From assembly GCA_946222055.1 (NCBI GenBank), contig CAMIEW010000007.1, positions 1-11,161 of the forward strand: a DNA stretch of 11,161 nt, read 5' to 3'. A model generated the notes under the pieces. The model ran no database searches. It was given only the letters and a program-made list of their open reading frames with translations, and was not told where the DNA came from. The DNA comes from an uncultured Porphyromonas sp. (lineage in GTDB: Bacteria; Bacteroidota; Bacteroidia; Bacteroidales; Porphyromonadaceae). The position numbers were made by a program, and so were the translations under genes. Positions 7,435 to 11,161 of this stretch are shown here, piece by piece (position 1 is the stretch's first letter; each line of letters opens with the position of its first letter).

Positions 7435-7495
7435 CTTTTACCGGGTTTAGTGATCACTAAACCCGGGTTTAGACAAAACTAATACCGGTATTAGT
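7435..7495. repeat. Tandem palindrome array with 22-bp period (operator-like)
   Basis: Three 16-bp units begin at 7435, 7457 and 7479, exactly 22 bp apart. The second is CTAAACCCGGGTTTAG and the third CTAATACCGGTATTAG; both are perfect palindromes of the form CTAAnnCCGGnnTTAG. The first keeps the right half CCGGGTTTAG exactly, but its left half is degenerate. The spacer between the first two units is TGATCA, so 7441-7466 is also a perfect 26-bp palindrome, and 7478-7495 is a perfect 18-bp one. A period of two helical turns would place bound dimers on one face of the DNA. The array lies 226-286 bases upstream of the SusC-like start. It may be an operator for an unknown regulator. A short MITE-like tandem repeat is the main alternative. 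Confidence 0.7.
7474..7481 (-). promoter_or_regulatory. -7 box embedded in the palindrome array
   Basis: The minus strand reads TAGTTTTG, matching TAnnTTTG, in the spacer between the second and third palindromes and running three bases into the third. A start of transcription would fall near 7467, inside the second palindrome, so a protein bound there should block RNA polymerase. The leader to the SusC-like ATG would be about 258 bases. No clear -33 element is seen. As an alternative reading, the TTTT after the third palindrome could act as a weak terminator for transcription coming from 7680. Confidence 0.35.
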
Positions 7496-7540
7496 CCGCA
7501 GCCACACCGAACCCGCCGGATGGGGTACCATAAACGTAGG

Positions 7541-7574
7541 GGAGGACAACGGGTCTCACGATCCATTGTCCTCC
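7541..7574. repeat. Strong 12-bp inverted repeat
   Basis: GGAGGACAACGG at 7541-7552 pairs with CCATTGTCCTCC at 7563-7574, with one G-T pair and a 10-base loop. The plus-strand flank is GCTTTATTCTT and the minus-strand flank CCTACGTTTAT; neither is a proper T-run. It may close the 3' end of the candidate small RNA at 7541-7680. Confidence 0.5.
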
Positions 7575-7680
7575 GCTTTATTCTTACTCCCAGTAACCGA
7601 AGGGGTCTGCCCCAATGGTTCTACGTCTTATCTCTCGGGAGCCAAAAGAAACTTCACGACAGTTTTATATTCTTGAATGA
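7541..7680 (-). ncRNA. Candidate structured small RNA
   Basis: A TACCTTTG box at 7686-7693 predicts a minus-strand transcript beginning near 7680. Its sequence can fold into a long arm: AACC/GGTT and GGGG/CCCC form an apical hairpin with a 3x3 internal loop (about 7594-7619), then an asymmetric loop of about 16 bases on the 5' side, then CTCCC/GGGAG continued by A/U pairs such as UUU/AAA (about 7577-7654). It ends with a 12-bp hairpin (arms 7563-7574 and 7541-7552, one G-U). A rod with a lopsided central bubble recalls 6S RNA, but I cannot confirm that class, and no T-run marks the 3' end. It could instead be an untranslated leader or the remains of a mobile element. No RNase P, tmRNA or SRP signature was found. 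Confidence 0.35.
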
Positions 7681-7685
7681 CAGGA

Positions 7686-7693
7686 CAAAGGTA
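7686..7693 (-). promoter_or_regulatory. -7 box with partial -33 element, driving the candidate RNA
   Basis: The minus strand reads TACCTTTG, a very typical Bacteroidetes -7 box. A TTTTG lies 14 bases further upstream (7708-7712), closer than the usual distance of about 19, inside a T-rich stretch TTTCTTTTG. The predicted start of transcription is near 7680. No coding start follows for over 400 bases, so the product is either a small RNA or a very long susC leader. Confidence 0.5.
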
Positions 7694-7744
7694 GCCCCGG
7701 AAGTTCACAAAAGAAAGCTTTCGAGCGAAATATACCCTCTACTG

Positions 7745-7768
7745 AGTACTCCCTAAGGGACTAATACT
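7745..7768 (-). terminator. Weak hairpin after ferrochelatase gene
   Basis: It begins 15 bases past the hemH stop. AGTA/TACT outer pairs and TCCC/GGGA inner pairs are separated by an unequal internal loop. No T-run follows on the minus strand. It sits where the hemH transcript should end, but the structure is weak. Confidence 0.25.
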
Positions 7769-7783
7769 GAGAAGTGAGTAGGA

Positions 7784-8725
7784 TCAGAGGAGTGCCCGAG
7801 CAAGCTCAGAGGAGCCATTGGGACAGGAGATGAGCGTCAGCCTCTCTCCGCCGGCGCGGAGGAAGAGCTCCTTGCCCTGCAGCCCCACTTCCTCAAGCGA
7901 CTCGAGGCAGTCTGCGACGAAGGAGGGGCAGATCACCGCTACGCTCTTCGTCCCCTCGGTCGGCAGTGCTGCAAGGCGCTTGGTGAGCTCCGGGGCGAGC
8001 CAGCGGTGACCGAAGCGCGACTGGTAGACCAGTTCACAGCTCCGGAGTCGACTTACCTCCGGCTGCTCCTGCAGTAGCTCCATCGTCCGGCGGCACTGAT
8101 AGGGGTAGTCCCTCTCCGGATCTCCGGCGTAGGGTTTTACCTGAGAGAGCGGTATGCCGTGGAAGGAAAAGATCAGGTGCGTGTCTGCCGGGAGCTCAGC
8201 CGCTGCGATCTGCTCTGCGAGGGAGCGGATGAAGAGTGGATGGTCGTAGAAGGGTCCCCGCTCGATGAGCTGATATCCTAGGCGAAGTCGATCGTAGCTC
8301 CTGCGGATGAAGTCCTGCACGGTGCCGAAGCTGCTGGAGGCAAAGTGTGGGTAGAGGGGCTGAGAAATCAGCTCGGTCACTCCATCGGCCTCCGCCTGCC
8401 GCAGAGCGCGCTCGACAGACCCCTCCTCATACCGCATGGCGACGTAGGCGGGAGCGCCGGAGAGCCGCTCTATCTCGTCCGCCAGCTGCCTGCTGTAGAC
8501 CTTCAGCGGAGCCCCCTCGGGGAGCCAGATCCGGCGGTACCGCTCCGCAGACTTGGGCGCTCTCGTCGGGGCGATCACTCTTCGGACCAGCAGCTGTCGG
8601 AGCAGATAGGGCATCCCCATCACAGCGGGGTCGGTCAGGAAGGTCTCGAGGTACTGTCGTACATCCTCCACCCGACAGGAGCGGGGGGAGCCGGTATTGG
8701 TGAGCAGGTATCCGGTCTTAGTCAT
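7784..8725 (-). CDS. hemH: Ferrochelatase
   Basis: Ferrochelatase inserts Fe2+ into a porphyrin ring in the last part of haem synthesis, at the cytoplasmic face of the membrane. The 313-residue protein is full length for a bacterial enzyme. The N-terminus GYLLTNTGSPRSCRVEDVRQYL is the family opening; GAPLKVYSRQLADEI (71-85) and SQPLYPHFASSSFGTV (121-136) follow. The metal-inserting histidine is His189 in FSFHGIP, and the conserved acidic motif is ADCLESLEE with Glu275. GDPERDYPYQC (201-211) is also typical. The start overlaps the stop of the flippase-like gene by four bases (ATGA), so the two are probably co-transcribed and translationally coupled. No iron-sulfur cysteine cluster is visible at the C-terminus. 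Whether the porphyrin comes from a full local pathway or from outside cannot be judged here. Confidence 0.95.
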   Translation of the reverse strand: MTKTGYLLTNTGSPRSCRVEDVRQYLETFLTDPAVMGMPYLLRQLLVRRVIAPTRAPKSAERYRRIWLPEGAPLKVYSRQLADEIERLSGAPAYVAMRYEEGSVERALRQAEADGVTELISQPLYPHFASSSFGTVQDFIRRSYDRLRLGYQLIERGPFYDHPLFIRSLAEQIAAAELPADTHLIFSFHGIPLSQVKPYAGDPERDYPYQCRRTMELLQEQPEVSRLRSCELVYQSRFGHRWLAPELTKRLAALPTEGTKSVAVICPSFVADCLESLEEVGLQGKELFLRAGGERLTLISCPNGSSELARALL

Positions 8726-9726
8726 GATTCGGGGTTCTCTCGGAGTAGGGGGAGGAGGAGGATCGCCACCAGTCCGACCAGGGTCGTGGTGGCGGTCTGT
8801 GAGGCGTGGACGATCAGGGCAAAGGAGGCCGCCGGATCAGCAGCCACGCCGAAGAAGATCAGCGACTGGATCACCACAAAGTGCCACGGTCCGATATTTC
8901 CCTGTACAGGGAGGATCGAGGAGATCGTGATGAGTGAGAATATCACCAGTGCCACGTCAGCTCCGAGCCCTTCGGTAAAGCTAAAAGCCTGAAACGTGAG
9001 GTAGAATGCAAAGAAGTAACAGAGCCAGATGCCGAGAGTGTAGAGGAGGAAGAGCCATCTGGAACCACGACTCATCTCACCGATAGTCCGCAGACCGGCC
9101 AGGAAGTCGAGCCACCCCTTCTGCAACTTACGGCGGAGCTGAAAGCGTCGGATCAGCCACCGCAGGAGAAAGACCACAAGGAGGAGTGCCAGGATTAGGA
9201 GCAGCCAGGTCCGCGGGGACCCTGCCGGTCCGCCGACTGAGGACCTCCGCACATAGTCGTGGAGGAAGGTGGTGAAGTAGGTAGCATTGAGAGCCAGCCC
9301 GGGAATGATCAGGAGGAGGGTGGTGATCATGTCGACAGCGCGCTCGGCAACCATCGTCCCGAGGAGCCGGGAGAAGGGGAGTCCCGTATAGCCCTGCATG
9401 GAGGTGCAGCGCCAGAGATCCCCGAGCCGTGGGATCGCCATATTGACCGCATAGCTGCCCTGGACGTGGAGGATGGAGGCGCCCAGAGTAGAGCCCATCC
9501 CCTCACGTCGAAGCGGCTCCACCTGGAGGTCCCAACGGAGGGCACGGAAGAGTACGGAGATCGGTCCGAGGAGGCAGGTGAGGGCGATGATCTCCCACCT
9601 TACGTCACTCGTGAGCGTGGACCGGACCACCTCGAAGTCCACCTTACGATAGAGCAGCACGATGAGCAGCCCACCGAGGAGGAGCGGGAGGATGATCCGG
9701 AGACTCTTGTGTAGCTTACTGGTCAT
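8722..9726 (-). CDS. Flippase-like / LPG-synthase-TM family membrane protein
   Basis: This is a 334-residue polytopic inner-membrane protein of the lysylphosphatidylglycerol-synthase transmembrane family (UPF0104-like). Stretches at about 9-26, 45-62, 80-98, 133-150, 173-192, 223-247, 257-273, 282-295 and 302-327 are hydrophobic enough to cross or enter the membrane. Family signatures are PRLGDLWR (99-106), VAERAVDM (126-133) and LPVQGNIGPWHF (272-283). There is no catalytic lysyl-transferase domain, so it is not a full MprF; stand-alone members are usually annotated as lipid flippase-like and their substrates are unknown. The ATG at 9724-9726 is chosen because it opens directly into a charged N-terminus and the first membrane helix. 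The longer in-frame start at 9891 would run through the promoter region and overlap ksgA. The gene is followed by hemH with a four-base overlap. Confidence 0.85.
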   Translation of the reverse strand: MTSKLHKSLRIILPLLLGGLLIVLLYRKVDFEVVRSTLTSDVRWEIIALTCLLGPISVLFRALRWDLQVEPLRREGMGSTLGASILHVQGSYAVNMAIPRLGDLWRCTSMQGYTGLPFSRLLGTMVAERAVDMITTLLLIIPGLALNATYFTTFLHDYVRRSSVGGPAGSPRTWLLLILALLLVVFLLRWLIRRFQLRRKLQKGWLDFLAGLRTIGEMSRGSRWLFLLYTLGIWLCYFFAFYLTFQAFSFTEGLGADVALVIFSLITISSILPVQGNIGPWHFVVIQSLIFFGVAADPAASFALIVHASQTATTTLVGLVAILLLPLLRENPES

Positions 9727-9753
9727 GAGTGCGTGGGTCCGCAGTCTTTTTGG

Positions 9754-9761
9754 TACTTTTG
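9754..9761 (+). promoter_or_regulatory. -7 box, probably for ksgA-mgtE
   Basis: The plus strand reads TACTTTTG, matching TAnnTTTG, with a predicted start near 9768 and a leader of about 117 bases before the ksgA ATG. No clear -33 TTTG lies at the usual distance. A TATAAT just before the ksgA ATG is not the element used by the Bacteroidetes primary sigma factor. Confidence 0.4.
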
Positions 9762-9807
9762 TACGTAACGGGGTGCTGAGAAGCGGTGACCTCGGTGATA
9801 GATGGGG

Positions 9808-9815
9808 CAAAGGTA
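9808..9815 (-). promoter_or_regulatory. -7 box for the flippase-like/hemH operon
   Basis: The minus strand reads TACCTTTG after an A-rich stretch, a full match to TAnnTTTG. The predicted start is near 9801, with a leader of about 75 bases before the ATG at 9726. This also argues against the longer reading frame that would start at 9891, because that start would lie upstream of the promoter. Confidence 0.5.
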
Positions 9816-9884
9816 GTCTTTTTCGCTCTAAGTGAGCTCCTTCTCCTCCCGCACCACTGACAGAGAGCATCCTCCCTGAGTATA

Positions 9885-10676
9885 ATGGCAAAACGCGTAC
9901 GGGCTAAGAAAGCCCTCGGACAGCACTTCCTCCACGACGAATCTGTGGCGGAGCGTATCGCTGAGATACTTGAGTCCCGTCGGGATCTGCCGATCCTGGA
10001 GGTGGGACCCGGTATGGGCGTACTGACGAAGTACCTCCTCTCTCTCTATCGGGATACGGTGGTGGTGGAGCTGGATCACGAGTCGGTGGACTACCTGAGG
10101 GAGGCCTTCCCATCACTCAATGGGCGCCGGCTGATCGAGGGGGACTTCCTGACGCTGCCGCTGGACCGAGTCTTCGCTAAGGAGGAGCCCTTCCTGCTGA
10201 TCGGGAACTACCCGTACAATATCTCGAGCCAGATCTTCTTCCACATGCTGGAGTACCGCGACCTGATCCCTATGGCAGGCGGTATGCTGCAGAAGGAAGT
10301 GGCTCGCCGACTGACCTCGGAGCCGGGGAGTAGGGACTATGGGATCCTTACAGTCCTGCTGAGAGCCTGGTACGACGCTGAGTACCTCTTTACCGTCCCG
10401 CCGGGAGCCTTCACCCCACCCCCTAAGGTCCAGAGCGGAGTACTCCGACTGACGCGCAACGACCGGACCTCTCTCGGCGTGGATGAGGGACGCTTCCGCC
10501 AGGTGGTGAAGGCGGCCTTTGCGCAGCGGCGTAAGATGATCCGATCCTCGCTGAGAGGTCTCCTGCCGGAGCCGATCCCGGCGGAGCTGGAGCACTACCT
10601 GACGATGCGTCCAGAGCAGCTCGATGTGGAGGACTTCATTGCCCTGACAAGAGCTGTGGATCGGACGATGACCTAA
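9885..10676 (+). CDS. ksgA: 16S rRNA dimethyladenosine transferase KsgA/RsmA
   Basis: KsgA dimethylates two adjacent adenines near the 3' end of 16S rRNA (A1518 and A1519 in E. coli numbering) late in small-subunit assembly, using S-adenosylmethionine. The 263-residue protein is of normal length. Visible motifs are KKALGQHFL (8-16), the SAM-binding loop EVGPGMG (39-45), VVELD (60-64) whose Glu62 contacts the ribose, GDFL (86-89), and the catalytic NYPYNIS (108-114). VPPGAFTPPPKVQSGV (171-186) and AFAQRRKMIRSSL follow near the C-terminus. The second position of the catalytic motif is Tyr where Leu, Ile or Phe is more common; the essential Asn, Pro and aromatic positions are intact. mgtE begins 18 bases after its stop, so the two are probably co-transcribed. 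The call is secure. Confidence 0.97.
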   Translation: MAKRVRAKKALGQHFLHDESVAERIAEILESRRDLPILEVGPGMGVLTKYLLSLYRDTVVVELDHESVDYLREAFPSLNGRRLIEGDFLTLPLDRVFAKEEPFLLIGNYPYNISSQIFFHMLEYRDLIPMAGGMLQKEVARRLTSEPGSRDYGILTVLLRAWYDAEYLFTVPPGAFTPPPKVQSGVLRLTRNDRTSLGVDEGRFRQVVKAAFAQRRKMIRSSLRGLLPEPIPAELEHYLTMRPEQLDVEDFIALTRAVDRTMT

Positions 10677-10694
10677 TGATGACGAGAAGCTGAG

Positions 10695-11161
10695 ATGATC
10701 GAACTGACCCCCGAGCTGACCAAGGAGCTCCGCGACTACCTCCGGAGCAATGATGCGGCAAAGCTGCAGCGGACCTTTAACGCGATGCATCCGACGGACA
10801 TCGCCACCTTCATCGACGACCTGTCGGATGAGGATGCGACGCGTGCGCTGAGGGTGCTGCCGGACGTGAAGGTGGCGGACGTGATCACCGAGATGGATGA
10901 GGACCGACGGAGGGAGATCCTCTCGCTGGTACCGGAGCAGGAGATCGCTACGAAGATCGTCCAGAATATGGATACCGACGACGCGGCAGACCTCATCCGT
11001 GACCTCCGTGCCGAGCGGCAGGATGCGATCCTGGCTCATATCCCGGACCTGGACCAGGCGGGGAATATCGTCGACCTGCTCCACTACGACGAGGATACCG
11101 CAGGAGGGGTGATGCGGAAGGAGATGATCGTGGTCAATGCCAACTGGTCCATGCCGATGTG
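10695..11161 (+). CDS. mgtE: Magnesium transporter MgtE, N-terminal part (cut by right edge)
   Basis: MgtE is an inner-membrane Mg2+ channel whose cytoplasmic N and CBS domains sense Mg2+ and gate the pore. The ATG at 10695-10697 opens 155 residues with no stop before the edge. Residues 1 to about 130 form the helical N domain, with repeats such as LQRTFNAMHPTDIATFID and DTDDAADLIRDL. YDEDTAGGVM (131-140) is the family hallmark at the join to the first CBS domain, whose start (MIVVNANWSM) is visible. The rest of the CBS pair and the five-helix pore are outside the window. The gene follows ksgA with an 18-base gap and no terminator. A six-codon frame starting at 10676 (TAATG with the ksgA stop) ends at once and is not a better start. 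Confidence 0.95.
   Translation, partial: MIELTPELTKELRDYLRSNDAAKLQRTFNAMHPTDIATFIDDLSDEDATRALRVLPDVKVADVITEMDEDRRREILSLVPEQEIATKIVQNMDTDDAADLIRDLRAERQDAILAHIPDLDQAGNIVDLLHYDEDTAGGVMRKEMIVVNANWSMPM

Larger units (their letters stand above)
7210..7783. other. 574-base regulatory interval without a convincing protein gene
   Basis: Between the susC-like start and hemH lie three TAnnTTTG boxes on the minus strand, the palindrome array, one strong hairpin and two possible structured RNA segments, listed separately. A 78-codon plus-strand frame (7520-7756) and a 39-codon minus-strand frame (7447-7566) have no family likeness and run across those structures, so neither is called. The AT content of several parts differs from the neighbouring genes. 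Confidence 0.6.

Noticed and set aside
7435..7495. CRISPR array
   Set aside because: The units are palindromes with only 6-base spacers, far too short for CRISPR spacers, and no cas gene is nearby.
7447..7566. 39-codon minus-strand frame in the regulatory interval
   Set aside because: It is Arg-, Cys- and Pro-rich with no likeness, and ends inside the palindrome array; it could arise by chance.
7520..7756. 78-codon plus-strand frame in the regulatory interval
   Set aside because: It has no homology signal, no nearby promoter-like box on that strand, and overlaps a strong hairpin and a minus-strand promoter.
8345..8992. 215-codon plus-strand frame across the hemH/flippase-like junction
   Set aside because: It is antisense to two supported genes and has no recognisable motifs.
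9881..9886. TATAAT as a -10 promoter box for ksgA
   Set aside because: It runs into the ksgA start codon itself, leaving no room for a leader, and Bacteroidetes use TAnnTTTG instead.
10113..11084. Long open frame of 323 codons on the minus strand opposite ksgA and mgtE
   Set aside because: It lies antisense to two well-supported genes. Its product has no recognisable domain and is rich in Arg, Gln, His, Leu and Asp, as expected from the complement of GC-rich coding DNA.

Overview
The window looks like chromosomal DNA from a GC-rich member of the Bacteroidales, most like Porphyromonas or a relative. Three things support this. There is a SusC/SusD (RagA/RagB-type) outer-membrane pair. Several intergenic sites match the Bacteroidetes -7 promoter element TAnnTTTG, and gene starts lack clear Shine-Dalgarno sequences. 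The layouts trx-phoH-purC and flippase-like/ksgA/mgtE also look familiar from this order. The species cannot be named from the sequence alone.

Layout, left to right. (1) 1-1734, minus strand: a tight operon read right to left. It holds a thioredoxin-fold lipoprotein, PhoH (ATGA overlap) and PurC, which is cut by the left edge. (2) 1735-2056: a 322-base intergenic stretch with a -7 box for the operon, a strong hairpin plus T-run that points rightward, and a second hairpin just after the SusD-like gene. (3) 2057-7209, minus strand: a SusD-like lipoprotein and a SusC-like TonB-dependent transporter, joined by a TAATG stop/start overlap. They should form one outer-membrane uptake complex of unknown substrate. 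(4) 7210-7783: a long regulatory stretch with no convincing protein gene. It holds a possible structured RNA, a 22-bp-periodic palindrome array with a -7 box inside it, a possible structured leader and a promoter-like site near susC. (5) 7784-9726, minus strand: ferrochelatase and a flippase-like integral membrane protein, overlapping by ATGA. (6) 9727-9884: a divergent promoter region. (7) 9885-11161, plus strand: rRNA dimethyltransferase KsgA, then MgtE, cut by the right edge.

Most genes are conserved housekeeping functions: purine synthesis, an RNA-linked ATPase, the last step of haem synthesis, ribosome maturation and Mg2+ transport. The accessory part is the SusC/SusD pair and the regulatory region upstream of it. 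No known defence system, CRISPR array, transposase, tRNA or rRNA gene was seen. The most unusual signal is the palindrome array at 7435-7495.
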